A stretch of 64,000 bases of DNA from an uncultured Aquimarina sp. (GCA_947498935.1 CANMMM010000007.1:124001-188000), one strand, 5' to 3'. Positions 44,750-54,094 are shown, numbered from the stretch's first letter. Notes: generated from the letters alone by a model not told the origin. Numbers and translations: made by a program.

Positions 44750-46042
44750 TTATGTTTTTTGCTTCTTCTTTTTAGCAGCTGGAAACAAAACATTGTTTAA
44801 TATCAGTCGATATCCTGGCGAATTAGGATGTAGTTCTAATTCTGTCTTAGGATCACCTACTCTGTGCTGATAATCTTCAGGATCATGCCCTCCATAAAAC
44901 GTAAAAAAACCTTTTCCTTTAATCCCATGGATATACCGAGCTTCACTATTTGTTTTGTTTTCTCCTAACACAAGTACGTTAGACTTGATATTCCTAGGGT
45001 CATATGCCGTAGTTTGTCCCATAAATCCTTTGACTAAAGCAGTATGATTCTGGCAAAGCATCGTAGGTATTGGATCCCATTTTGCCGAAAAATCCATCAG
45101 TGTAAAATAATCTGTAGTTTTAGGAATACGACGCTTTCGAGTCATGTCTATCGAAGAAAATTCGTATACATTGGGACTGCGTTCTAAAATAAAATCTGTA
45201 AACGCAAATGTTTTATTAAAATCGATTTTAGATTGATACCCAGGCTCACTAGGATCTCCATCAAACATAGGCTCACAGATATCTACATGTTCTGCAGAGA
45301 GTGCTATTTCGAAGCTATCGGTAGCACTGCACATAGCGAACATAAATCCTCCTCCCACTACATAATCTCGGATCTTAAGCGCCACTGCTAATTTTTCATC
45401 AGATACTTTATCATACCCTAATTCCTTTGCTCTTTTTTCGGCATTGGCTTTTTCTGCTATATACCAAGGTGTTGCCCTATACGAAGAATAAAATTTACCA
45501 TACTGCCCTGTAAAATCTTCGTGGTGTAAATGCAGCCAATCATACAGAATGAGGTTATCTTCTAGCACTTCCTTATCATACACGGTTTCGTAGGGAATCT
45601 CAGCAAAGGTAAGTACCATCGTTACAGCATCGTCCCAAGGTTGATTTCCCTTAGGAGAGTATACCGCTATTTTGGGTGCTTTTTCGAGCACTACCGCCTC
45701 CATATTTTTGGAAGGACTACTGATTTCTGCCAATATCTCATTGGCTTGTGTATCATTCAGCACTTCATAATCTACCCCTCTGATAGTGCATTCTTTTTTG
45801 ATTTCCTCAAGGTCTGGCATCAAAAAAGAACCTCCTCTGTAATTCAAAAGCCATTTTACTTTTAAATCTTTGCGCAATGTCCAATAGGTAATACCATACG
45901 CCTTTAAATGGTTTTGCTGAGACTCCGCATCCATCGGAATAAGGATATACGCCCCAAAAGAGCTATACATTGTACCTAAAAACAGTAGATATATTAAAAA
46001 ATGTCGACTACATAAAAAGGTCGATCGTTTAGAACGGAACAT
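44750..46042 (-). CDS. flavobacterial protein mislabelled as asparagine synthetase B
   Basis: The trimmed 430-residue product has a signal-like N-terminus (about 1-30) and a soluble body with YILIPMDAESQQNHLKAYGI, WLLNYRGGSFL and YDWLHLHHEDFTGQYGKF. Relatives are commonly labelled asparagine synthetase B, but neither the Ntn glutaminase Cys nor the ATP-pyrophosphatase SGGxDS motif is present; HLHHEDF and the exported form point to something else, perhaps a periplasmic enzyme. I start at 46042, which overlaps dnaB by 14 bp; the track start would lie over 100 bp inside dnaB. Confidence 0.75.
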   Translation of the reverse strand: MFRSKRSTFLCSRHFLIYLLFLGTMYSSFGAYILIPMDAESQQNHLKAYGITYWTLRKDLKVKWLLNYRGGSFLMPDLEEIKKECTIRGVDYEVLNDTQANEILAEISSPSKNMEAVVLEKAPKIAVYSPKGNQPWDDAVTMVLTFAEIPYETVYDKEVLEDNLILYDWLHLHHEDFTGQYGKFYSSYRATPWYIAEKANAEKRAKELGYDKVSDEKLAVALKIRDYVVGGGFMFAMCSATDSFEIALSAEHVDICEPMFDGDPSEPGYQSKIDFNKTFAFTDFILERSPNVYEFSSIDMTRKRRIPKTTDYFTLMDFSAKWDPIPTMLCQNHTALVKGFMGQTTAYDPRNIKSNVLVLGENKTNSEARYIHGIKGKGFFTFYGGHDPEDYQHRVGDPKTELELHPNSPGYRLILNNVLFPAAKKKKQKT

Positions 46043-47585
46043 CATCATCACTAGGAGCATTAGAATCATTGATACTACTCCCGAAAGCTTCATCTGCACT
46101 TGGAAGATGATTCGTGCTAAAAGGCGTTTCACCTTCTTCACTACCATCATTCATCTTAGAATGAAACTCATAAGGAGCGCTAAAGTCATCTAAGTTATCA
46201 AATTTACCTAAATGTCCAATGAATTTTAACCTGATATTTTCCAAACCTCCATTACGGTGCTTCGCTACGATAAACTCTCCTTGTCCTTGTGTCGATGATC
46301 TTTCCTCATCATCCCACTCATCAATTTTATAATACTCTGGTCTAAAAATAAACGCTACAATATCCGCATCCTGCTCGATTGCTCCAGATTCCCTCAGGTC
46401 ACTCAATAAAGGTCGTTTACTTCCTCCCCTCGTTTCTACAGCACGGGATAACTGCGATAAGGCAATCACAGGAATATTCAATTCTTTGGCCAGTGCTTTC
46501 AGGTTACGCGAAATGGTAGAAATTTCTTGTTCACGGTTTCCATTCTTACCACTTCCACCCGCTGTCATTAATTGCAGGTAATCGATGACAATCATTTTAA
46601 TACCATGCTGAGAAGACAGACGTCTGGCCTTTGCCCGTAAGTCAAAAATCGATAAAGAAGGCGTATCATCAATAAACAGTGGTGCTTTTTCTAGGTCTTT
46701 CACCTTTACATTCAGTTGCTCCCACTCGTGTTTTTCTAACTTACCTGTTCTTAGTTTTTCAGAAGACAAACCAGTTTCTGAAGAAATCAAACGGGTAATT
46801 AACTGTACTGATGACATCTCCAGCGAAAAGAATGCTACTGGGATATTAGCACCTACAGCCATATTTCGTGCCATAGACAGTGTTAATGCCGTCTTACCCA
46901 TACCCGGACGTGCTGCGACAATGATTAAATCACTCGGTTGCCATCCTGAAGTAAGCTTATCTAATTTATCGAATCCAGACGGAACTCCACTCATCCCTTC
47001 TTTATTCGATATTTCCTGAATCTTCTTTTTTGCTTGTATTACCAAACTCTGTGCAGACTCTGTAGATCTTTTAATATTCCCCTGAGTTACTTCATACAAT
47101 CTAGATTCAGCCATATCCAGCAGATCAAAAACATCTGTGGTTTCATCATACGATTCCTCTATAATTTCATTCGAAATCTTAATCAAGCTTCGCTGTATAT
47201 ATTTTTGCAAAATAATACGTGCATGAAACTCTATATGTGCCGAAGATGCTACCTTTTGGGTCAGTTGAATCAAATTAAATTCCCCTCCTGCTAGCTCTAG
47301 TTTCCCATCTTTTTTTAATTGCGTAGAAACCGTTAATAAGTCAATTGGTTCTGAGTTTTCGAAGAGTTTAAAGATAGCCTCAAAAATATATTTGTGCGAG
47401 TCTTTATAGAATACATCAGGATTTAGAATATCGATAATTTCATCGACTCCCTTTTTATCAATCATCATTGCCCCTAACACAACCTCCTCTAAATCAGTTG
47501 CTTGAGGCGGTATTTTCCCTTTTTCAAGCGCAATTACGTTACCCCCTTCGTAATTAACCTTCTTAGTTTGTTGTACTTTTTCCAT
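46029..47585 (-). CDS. dnaB: replicative DNA helicase
   Basis: DnaB unwinds DNA at the replication fork as a hexamer. The 518-residue protein has the N-terminal primase-binding domain (about 25-130, PQATDLEEVVLGAMMID) and the RecA-like helicase domain with Walker A AARPGMGKTALT, Walker B IVIDYLQLM and the arginine-finger region SDLRESGAIEQDADIV. A Ser/Asp-rich tail of about 40 residues ends the chain. It lies downstream of accA after a terminator, so it probably has its own promoter. No dnaC is near, while a DciA-family gene lies at 18.9 kb. Confidence 0.97.
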   Translation of the reverse strand: MEKVQQTKKVNYEGGNVIALEKGKIPPQATDLEEVVLGAMMIDKKGVDEIIDILNPDVFYKDSHKYIFEAIFKLFENSEPIDLLTVSTQLKKDGKLELAGGEFNLIQLTQKVASSAHIEFHARIILQKYIQRSLIKISNEIIEESYDETTDVFDLLDMAESRLYEVTQGNIKRSTESAQSLVIQAKKKIQEISNKEGMSGVPSGFDKLDKLTSGWQPSDLIIVAARPGMGKTALTLSMARNMAVGANIPVAFFSLEMSSVQLITRLISSETGLSSEKLRTGKLEKHEWEQLNVKVKDLEKAPLFIDDTPSLSIFDLRAKARRLSSQHGIKMIVIDYLQLMTAGGSGKNGNREQEISTISRNLKALAKELNIPVIALSQLSRAVETRGGSKRPLLSDLRESGAIEQDADIVAFIFRPEYYKIDEWDDEERSSTQGQGEFIVAKHRNGGLENIRLKFIGHLGKFDNLDDFSAPYEFHSKMNDGSEEGETPFSTNHLPSADEAFGSSINDSNAPSDDDVPF

Positions 47586-47698
47586 AGCTACGAATGTAAA
47601 AAAATTGTAAAGAGATGAAGCTTCTCTATTGGTAATGAATGTTCACTAGTCATTAACAAATTGATTGTTAATAACTTAATTTTACTGTTAATAAGCAT

Positions 47699-47727
47699 AA
47701 AAAAATCTGGAGCTATCGACTCCAGAT
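47699..47727 (-). terminator. accA terminator
   Basis: On the minus strand ATCTGGAG and CTCCAGAT form an 8-bp stem followed by TTTTTT. It lies 27 bp after the accA stop codon. Confidence 0.85.
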
Positions 47728-47753
47728 TTTCGTAACAAGTGATTTTTGGGGGA

Positions 47754-48707
47754 CTATCCTTTATAGACTCCCATATTTGCATATTTATCCATACGTTTTT
47801 CGATCAAATCGGATGGTGATAAGTTTTTCAGCGATTCAAAAGATGTTAAAATTTTGTCTCGTACTGTTTTGAAAGTTTGCTCACGATCGCTGTGTGCTCC
47901 TCCTAGAGGTTCACCTACAATTTCATCGATGAGTTTTTGTTTTTTCATATCAGTAGCCGTCAATTTTAGCGCTTCTGCTGCTTGTTCTTTATATTCCCAG
48001 CTTCTCCATAAGATAGAAGAACATGATTCTGGTGAGATTACGGAGTACCATGTATTTTCTAACATCAATACTTTATCACCTACACCTATACCTAATGCAC
48101 CACCACTAGCGCCTTCACCAATAATCACTACGATGACAGGCACCTTTAGACGGGTCATTTCCATAATATTTTTGGCGATGGCTTCTCCTTGTCCTCTTTC
48201 TTCTGCTTCTAATCCCGGATACGCTCCTGGAGTATCTACAAAACAAACGACAGGGATATTGAATTTCTCTGCACTCTTCATCAATCGCAGTGCTTTTCGG
48301 TATCCTTCTGGATTGGCCATACCAAAATTACGATACTGTCTTGTTTTTGTATTGTATCCTTTTTGTTGTCCTACGAACATAAAGCTTTGGTCACCTATTT
48401 TACCCAGTCCACCAATCATCGCTTTATCATCCTTAACAGTACGATCTCCGTGTAACTCTAAAAACGAATCTCCACAGAGCGCCTTTATGTAATCTAGCGT
48501 ATATGGCCTCGAAGGATGCCTTGATAGTTGTACTTTCTGCCATGCAGTAAGATTGCCGTAGATTTCTTTTTTAGTCTCTTTGAGCTTTTTGTCTATTTGC
48601 TTACATGTATCAGAAACATCAACATCACTCTCGTGTCCAATAGCGCATGCTTTATTGAATTGCTCTTCTAGCTCTTTGATCGGGAGTTCAAATTCTAAAT
48701 ACTCCAT
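47754..48707 (-). CDS. accA: acetyl-CoA carboxylase carboxyltransferase subunit alpha
   Basis: AccA with AccD moves the carboxyl group from biotin on AccB to acetyl-CoA, the first step of fatty-acid synthesis. The 317-residue length is normal. Family blocks include [50 protein letters not shown] and [18 protein letters not shown]. It is the last gene before the terminator in a minus-strand run from tgt, with 69 bp to the EamA gene upstream. Confidence 0.98.
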   Translation of the reverse strand: MEYLEFELPIKELEEQFNKACAIGHESDVDVSDTCKQIDKKLKETKKEIYGNLTAWQKVQLSRHPSRPYTLDYIKALCGDSFLELHGDRTVKDDKAMIGGLGKIGDQSFMFVGQQKGYNTKTRQYRNFGMANPEGYRKALRLMKSAEKFNIPVVCFVDTPGAYPGLEAEERGQGEAIAKNIMEMTRLKVPVIVVIIGEGASGGALGIGVGDKVLMLENTWYSVISPESCSSILWRSWEYKEQAAEALKLTATDMKKQKLIDEIVGEPLGGAHSDREQTFKTVRDKILTSFESLKNLSPSDLIEKRMDKYANMGVYKG

Positions 48708-48776
48708 AGTAAGAATACGTTTAATTTTTTAACTAATGTTAGCTCGCAAATATAAAAACTTTACGCTGTTAATGTA

Positions 48777-49694
48777 CTATGAAGTACTGGGTCTTTTTAT
48801 TTTTTTTGCATTTTTAAATATCCCATTTAGTAACACCGTTCCTAAAATTAGTACTGCTCCATAATAAAAACCTGTATTCATTTTCTCTGTCTCTCCAAAA
48901 ATCAAATACGCAAGTACAATACCATACACAGGCTCTAAATTAGTAGTTAACATCACTGTATACGGGCTTAAATATCGCATTACATGTACAGAGCCAATAA
49001 ACGCATAGGCCGTACAAATAATCGCTAAAACCAATAAATATCCCCAATCCATAAGGGTTAGTTCAAAAAAAGTACGTGTAAATCCGCTAGCTGTCTCTCC
49101 AAAAAATGTATATGCTACTAAATACAGTGTCACAAAACCTGCACCACTCGCTAATTCATAAAACGAAATCACTATCGACGACCGTTTTTTGGCTATTTTC
49201 CCATTAATTAATGAAAAAACAGCTGATAAAAATGCTGCGATTAATCCGTATACGATTCCTGTACTATATTCCGAAGATGCCTCGAAGATAACATACAATC
49301 CTATGACCACTAACACCCCGAATACCAATTCATAGAGTATTAGTTTTCGTTTATAGAAAATAGGCTCTAAAATAGCTGTAAAAAAAGCACCTGTAGATAG
49401 TGTGGCTAATGCGATCGACACGTTTGCTGCTTTAATAGCAGCAAAAAATGCAATCCAATGCAATGCTATGATTACCCCAGAGAGTGCCAGCACTCCAAAC
49501 AACTGCCGATTGACATGTAATGGTATTTTTCGGATCTTCAGATACCCCCAAACACATACGGTAGCCAGTACCATGCGATACCAAACCAAGGGGATGGCTG
49601 CGATAGAAATCAATTCTCCTAAAATAGCAGTAAATCCCCAAACAAAAACAATAAAGTGCAGGTGCAGGTAGTTCGTTACCTTAGCGCTTGGCAT
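48777..49694 (-). CDS. EamA-family (DMT) transporter
   Basis: The trimmed 305-residue protein has ten predicted membrane helices in two EamA repeats (about 8-140 and 150-285). The first opens HFIVFVWGFTAILGELI, and the second has the usual PYTVMLTTNLEPVYGIVLAYLIFGE. Family members export metabolites or drugs; the substrate is unknown. I start at the ATG at 49694 (MPSAKVTNYLHLH), 14 bp inside the end of lptG. The gene order tgt-lptG-EamA-accA is standard in flavobacteria. Confidence 0.88.
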   Translation of the reverse strand: MPSAKVTNYLHLHFIVFVWGFTAILGELISIAAIPLVWYRMVLATVCVWGYLKIRKIPLHVNRQLFGVLALSGVIIALHWIAFFAAIKAANVSIALATLSTGAFFTAILEPIFYKRKLILYELVFGVLVVIGLYVIFEASSEYSTGIVYGLIAAFLSAVFSLINGKIAKKRSSIVISFYELASGAGFVTLYLVAYTFFGETASGFTRTFFELTLMDWGYLLVLAIICTAYAFIGSVHVMRYLSPYTVMLTTNLEPVYGIVLAYLIFGETEKMNTGFYYGAVLILGTVLLNGIFKNAKKIKRPSTS

Positions 49695-50757
49695 TGTACA
49701 GCAGATAAATAGCCAGTAAACCAAAAGCTATATTCGGAAACCACACAGCCAAGACTGGCGGAAAATCGGACTGCTTAGCCATCGTACCCAACACCTTGTC
49801 AAAAAAGATAAAAATAAAGGCTAACGAAATACCGATTGCTAGATTTACCCCCATACCTCCTCTACGCTTCATAGAAGATACTGCCACACCGATAACGGTT
49901 AGAATAAATGCAGAAATAGGAATACTCCATCGTTTATAAGCCACCACCTTATACCTATTGATATCAGAAGAACCTCGTTTACTTTCCTTTTCAATAAACT
50001 TACTTAGCTCTACATAATTCAATGTTTCTGCTACATAAGATACAGGCGTAAACTCATCGATATTAAATGGCAATACTGTATCTTTTTTTCGTGTACTTTC
50101 TATAATATCTTCATTTTCCAGTACCCTGCGTTTTACAAAATCAGTGAGTGTATAGGTAGTATCCTTCTCGTTAAATACAATTTTTCGAGCAGCGATTTTA
50201 GTGACCAATGTATTGCCATTAAAATACTCTAGTGTAAAATTGTTAGCTGATTTCTTAAGGGGTTTAAAATCATTCGCGTACAAGAAAATACTATCACTCA
50301 ATTGGCGATATACATTTCTAGTAGCCTTAATTTTTTTTCCTTTCTTTAGATACGAGTATTTAAACTCATTAAACCCTTGACTGGCTTTAGGCGCTAAAAA
50401 CAGTCCCATAGCCAATGCACCGATACAGATCAAGACTGCTCCAATCATATAAGGTCTCAGAAAACGCCAAAAAGACACCCCAGAACTCAAAAAAGCAATA
50501 ATCTCTGTCTTATTCGCTAATTTAGAAGTAAACCATATCACTGACAGGAATACAAACAGCGGAAATAACAAATTAGCAAAATATATCGTAAAATCTAAGT
50601 AGTACGCTACTACAGCTGGAAATGGAACTTCATGTTCTAAAATATTATCGATCTTTTCGGAAAGATCTACAATAATACCAATAGGAATAAATAACAGGAT
50701 CATCGTAAAGAATGTTCCTAAATATCGTTTTAAAATATACCAATCCAGTATTTTCAT
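49681..50757 (-). CDS. LptF/LptG-family lipopolysaccharide export permease
   Basis: The 358-residue protein is a YjgP/YjgQ permease: two or three N-terminal helices (MKILDWYILKRYLGTFF, FAVVAYYLDF), a periplasmic beta-jellyroll domain (about 140-265) and C-terminal helices with ISAFILTVIGVAVSSMKRRGG. It works with LptB and the periplasmic bridge to move LPS to the outer membrane. LptF and LptG are alike, so I do not fix the symbol. The track start is a GTG; the ATG two codons later fits better. It lies 46 bp after tgt. Confidence 0.92.
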   Translation of the reverse strand: MKILDWYILKRYLGTFFTMILLFIPIGIIVDLSEKIDNILEHEVPFPAVVAYYLDFTIYFANLLFPLFVFLSVIWFTSKLANKTEIIAFLSSGVSFWRFLRPYMIGAVLICIGALAMGLFLAPKASQGFNEFKYSYLKKGKKIKATRNVYRQLSDSIFLYANDFKPLKKSANNFTLEYFNGNTLVTKIAARKIVFNEKDTTYTLTDFVKRRVLENEDIIESTRKKDTVLPFNIDEFTPVSYVAETLNYVELSKFIEKESKRGSSDINRYKVVAYKRWSIPISAFILTVIGVAVSSMKRRGGMGVNLAIGISLAFIFIFFDKVLGTMAKQSDFPPVLAVWFPNIAFGLLAIYLLYNAKR

Positions 50758-50803
50758 GATCACTGATTAACTAATTGTTCTTCTTTGTATTTAGTTGAGT
50801 ACC

Positions 50804-51934
50804 TTATAATCTTTTATCCATCTGTTTCACCATCATCGTTTTCCATGTATAAAAATCTCCGGCTATTATATGTCTTCTTGCCTCACGAACCAACCATAGG
50901 TAAAATCCTAAATTATGAATCGTAGCGATTTGTTTTCCTAACAATTCATTCACAGAAAAAAGATGTTTTAAATACGCCTTAGAGTACTCTGTATCTACAT
51001 ACGTAATTCCCATTTCATCGATAGGAGAAAAATCATCTTCCCATTTTTTATTTTTGATATTGATCGTTCCATGTGCTGTAAACAACATCCCATTCCTCGC
51101 ATTTCGCGTAGGCATCACACAGTCAAACATATCGATTCCCAGTGCGATATTCTCTAAAATATTAATAGGAGTACCCACACCCATCAGATATCTAGGCTTT
51201 TCTTCTGGCAGAATCGCTGTCACTACCTCTGTCATCGCATACATTTCCTCCGCTGGCTCTCCTACTGATAGCCCTCCGATCGCATTTCCTTGTGCCCCTG
51301 CATTAGCGATGTATTCTGCCGACTGTCTTCTCAGGTCTTTATACGTACTCCCCTGCACAATCGGAAAGAATGTTTGCTCATACCCATATTTAACAGGTAT
51401 TTTTTCTAAATGTTGCATACAGCGATCCAACCACCTATGCGTCATATGCATACTGCGCTTTGCATAATTATAATCACACGGATACGGCGTACACTCATCA
51501 AAAGCCATGATAATATCTGCCCCAATAGTACGCTGTATTTCCATTACATTTTCGGGGGTAAACGTATGATACGAACCATCTATATGCGATTTAAACTTCA
51601 CTCCCTCTTCTTTAATCTTTCGATTCGCCGATAATGAATATACCTGATAGCCCCCACTATCCGTGAGTATATTCCGATCCCAATTCATAAATTTATGCAA
51701 TCCCCCCGCTTTTTCTAAAATGGGAGTCTGCGGACGCAAATACAAATGATAGGTATTCCCCAAAATAATATCAGGGTTGATATCATTCTTTAACTCTCTC
51801 TGGTGCACCCCCTTTACAGTAGCCACCGTACCAACTGGCATAAAAATCGGAGTTTCGATCACACCGTGATCAGTAGTCATTTTTCCAGCCCTGGCTTTAC
51901 TCTGCGGATCTGTAGCTAATAAATCAAATTGCAT
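50804..51934 (-). CDS. tgt: queuine tRNA-ribosyltransferase
   Basis: Tgt exchanges guanine 34 of Asp, Asn, His and Tyr tRNAs for preQ1. The trimmed 376-residue protein has the nucleophile region NILTDSGGYQVYSLS, GGLSVGEPAEEM, GVGTPINILENIALGIDMFDCVMPTRNARNG with the catalytic Asp. The CxCxxC zinc motif normally found before NYSRAYLHHL is absent: the aligned stretch reads GITYVDTEYSKAYLKHL. I start at the ATG at 51934 (MQFDLLATDP), the usual family start. It heads the tgt-lptG-EamA-accA run. Confidence 0.95.
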   Translation of the reverse strand: MQFDLLATDPQSKARAGKMTTDHGVIETPIFMPVGTVATVKGVHQRELKNDINPDIILGNTYHLYLRPQTPILEKAGGLHKFMNWDRNILTDSGGYQVYSLSANRKIKEEGVKFKSHIDGSYHTFTPENVMEIQRTIGADIIMAFDECTPYPCDYNYAKRSMHMTHRWLDRCMQHLEKIPVKYGYEQTFFPIVQGSTYKDLRRQSAEYIANAGAQGNAIGGLSVGEPAEEMYAMTEVVTAILPEEKPRYLMGVGTPINILENIALGIDMFDCVMPTRNARNGMLFTAHGTINIKNKKWEDDFSPIDEMGITYVDTEYSKAYLKHLFSVNELLGKQIATIHNLGFYLWLVREARRHIIAGDFYTWKTMMVKQMDKRL

Positions 51935-52233
51935 ATCTTCTATTTCGTAGTGCGCAAAGATACTCAATTAATACACTTTGCATCACGATCTAATTTTAAA
52001 AAAAGTGCAAAAGTAACTACCTCACTCCCTTAAAGCAAAGAAGGCACAATTATTGCTATAGTTATGCACAAACAACTAATTTCACAAACACCACAATATA
52101 TCATTAACATACTCATCACTTTCTTTTAAGAAATGGGATCAGAATAAAAAAACATTTTACTCGTTATACACACACTAACCGCACACTAACAAACATTTTA
52201 ACTAGTACTCATCAATTAAAAATCATTTATAAA

Positions 52234-52851
52234 ATGAAACATTTATTTTTATTTCTAAGCATCGCATTGACCATCAATAGCTATGCACAGGACAAAAGTG
52301 TTGTTTTTGGGGTTAAAGCAGGACTGAATTACGGAGATAATGGCTCCATCGAAATTGCCGATATCACCAATGCAGGACAAAATCTACTCTCAGAAGACGC
52401 TAGTGATCGCGTAGGGTATCACCTCGGAATATTTTTACGAAAACGCCTTACCGATAACCTATATCTAAGACCTGAATTACAGTACACCAAAAACAGTAGT
52501 TCTTTTGACATAGCCTCTGATGAATTGACATATGATGTCCAGAAAATAGACGCTCCTATACTATTAGGCGCATTCATATTTAAGCCTATCCATATTTTTG
52601 GAGGCCCTTCGCTACAATATCTGATCGAAAATGATCTCGAAGACGTACGATTAGGAGATGTAAAAAATGAGTTTACAGTAGGCGTTCAATTCGGTGTAGG
52701 CGTTAAACTAGGGCGTATCAATGCAGATGTACGATATGAGCGTGGACTATCCGAAAACCAAGCTCAAAACATAGACGACACCATCGGACAAACCATCCGA
52801 GTAGACTCCAGACCCAATCAACTGATCCTAAGTGTATCCTTAGACCTATAA
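52234..52851 (+). CDS. outer-membrane beta-barrel protein (porin family)
   Basis: The 205-residue product has a signal peptide (MKHLFLFLSIALTINSYAQ) and a small OmpW/OmpX-like barrel: VFGVKAGLNYGD opening strand, LGIFLRKRLTDNLYLRPELQYT, FGGPSLQYLIEN and closing PNQLILSVSLDL. It is probably an eight-stranded barrel with a structural or adhesion role; no specific ligand can be stated. It stands alone, with a family C repeat downstream. Confidence 0.85.
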   Translation: MKHLFLFLSIALTINSYAQDKSVVFGVKAGLNYGDNGSIEIADITNAGQNLLSEDASDRVGYHLGIFLRKRLTDNLYLRPELQYTKNSSSFDIASDELTYDVQKIDAPILLGAFIFKPIHIFGGPSLQYLIENDLEDVRLGDVKNEFTVGVQFGVGVKLGRINADVRYERGLSENQAQNIDDTIGQTIRVDSRPNQLILSVSLDL

Positions 52852-52921
52852 ACCCGCCTCATTATCAATCTTTATATATAAACACTAACAGCCCAGATAC
52901 ATGCATTCGTGTAATGTATTT

Positions 52922-53012
52922 GGGCGTTACCACAAGGGTCGGGCTATCCGTTCCAATTCCTCGCCCCTCCTAAAGGTCGGTACTGCGGGATTTCCACTGC
53001 TATCCCTAACGC
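52922..53012 (-). ncRNA. family C repeat, second loop type (C7)
   Basis: On the minus strand it reads GCGTTAGGGATAGCAGTGG, then AAATCCCGCAGTACCGACC, AGGAGGGGCGAGGAATTGG and GATAGCCCGACCCTTGTGG with TAACGCCC. It lies about 70 bp after the OMP stop codon. Confidence 0.65.
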
Positions 53013-53414
53013 GGAATAAACATCGCTTACTATTTTAGTTTAGTTGTACAAAGACGAATTATATTAAACTAAGTCACAATTCCTATATTCATCTATAGCC
53101 TAAAACCAGTAGCATAGCGAAAAATAAAACGAAAGCAGGATTGTTAACAATTAAGAGTACTTATAAGTCTCTCCCCAGCCCCCACCCTCTTTCATCATTA
53201 TAAACATTTATTTTATTGAATATTCTGTCCTAAACATAGGGGGAATTATAATTAATAGCCAAAGAATGCGTCAACACCGTATTCAGATATAGTTACTACG
53301 CAACATCCGAATACTTAATTATTCTAATGCGTTATCATATTGACTTATTCATTGTATCACAACTACTTTCTTCAATTAAAAGCTAATTGTAGTGCCAATG
53401 TCAAATTTTAAGTC
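53013..53414. other. intergenic region between C7 and the csp leader
   Basis: I find no credible gene here. The stretch includes a C-rich run (TCTCCCCAGCCCCCACCCTC) and is otherwise AT-rich. It could hold a small RNA or upstream control sites for csp, but nothing in it proves this. Confidence 0.4.
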
Positions 53415-53422
53415 TACATTTG
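53415..53422 (+). promoter_or_regulatory. -7 box upstream of the cold-shock gene
   Basis: TACATTTG matches TAnnTTTG. If used, the csp mRNA has a leader of about 190 bases, rich in T and A, as is usual for cold-shock genes. A good -33 TTG is missing. Confidence 0.4.
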
Positions 53423-53618
53423 CATTGTTCAAGTGAAACACCTCTTTAATTTTAGAGTAGTATTTTAGTATTTAGTTTTTTTGAGTCTTACTCGTCTTTC
53501 CTTTTTATTTCATCATTACTTTATTTTTTTAGTGTTTAGAAAACATCGTGTTTAGTTTTTTACTATCACAAGGTTTCTTCTTAAACAGTATTATTAACAA
53601 TTTAAAAATTCATTAAAG

Positions 53619-53810
53619 ATGCAAGAAGGTACAGTAAAATTTTTCAACAATTCAAAAGGATTCGGATTTATTAAATCATCTGAAACAGGTGAAGACATTT
53701 TTGTTCACAACTCTGGTTTAATCGATGAGATTAGAGAAGATGACAAAGTTAAATATCAAACCGAGCAAGGTCGTAAAGGTTTAAGCGCAATTAATGTAGA
53801 AGTTATTTAA
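53619..53810 (+). CDS. cold-shock domain protein (CspA family)
   Basis: The 63-residue protein is a single cold-shock domain with RNP1 KGFGFI and RNP2 EDIFVH, and it should bind single-stranded RNA and DNA as an RNA chaperone. Full family length is about 63-70 residues. It has a long AT-rich leader and is followed 10 bp after its stop by a family A element and then a terminator, so its mRNA probably carries structured elements at both ends. Confidence 0.96.
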   Translation: MQEGTVKFFNNSKGFGFIKSSETGEDIFVHNSGLIDEIREDDKVKYQTEQGRKGLSAINVEVI

Positions 53811-53820
53811 TAACACACTG

Positions 53821-53940
53821 AGCTGGTTTAAACTTTTTTGATTTCAGCGAAAATCGAAGATTTTGCAATCAAATGCAATATTTTTTTGCTACATAGCAGT
53901 GCTACGGAACTCAAAAATTGCAAAAAGTTAAAACCACTTC
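53821..53940 (+). repeat. family A element in the csp 3' region (copy A8)
   Basis: CTGGTTTAAACTTTTTTG at the left and AAAAAGTTAAAACCACTTC at the right, with GATTTCAGCGAAAATCGAAG and CATAGCAGTGCTACGGAACT between. About 40 bp of the right half are missing compared with A7. Confidence 0.85.
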
Positions 53941-53955
53941 ACTATATAAATATTG

Positions 53956-53987
53956 AAAAGGATTGTTAGAAATAGCAATCCTTTTTT
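53956..53987 (+). terminator. csp terminator
   Basis: AAAAGGATTG and CAATCCTTTT form a 10-bp stem with a 12-base loop, followed by T. Confidence 0.8.
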
Positions 53988-53999
53988 ATTTTCCTTTTA

Positions 54000-54050
54000 A
54001 AAAAAAGATACAGCGAGCGGATAGCCTAACCCCTTGTAGGTACGCCCTTC
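54000..54050 (+). ncRNA. truncated family C repeat (C8)
   Basis: Only the 3' half is present: AAAAAAAGATACAGCGAGCGG, ATAGCCTAACCCCTTGTAGG and TACGCCC. Confidence 0.5.
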
Positions 54051-54065
54051 ATCATCAGGCAACAA

Positions 54066-54094
54066 AAAAGTCCTGCTATACAAACAGGACTTTT
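54066..54094 (-). terminator. terminator of the FKBP gene, possibly bidirectional
   Basis: AAAAGTCCTG and CAGGACTTTT pair perfectly around a 9-base loop, with T runs on both strands. It lies 28 bp after the FKBP stop codon. Confidence 0.85.
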
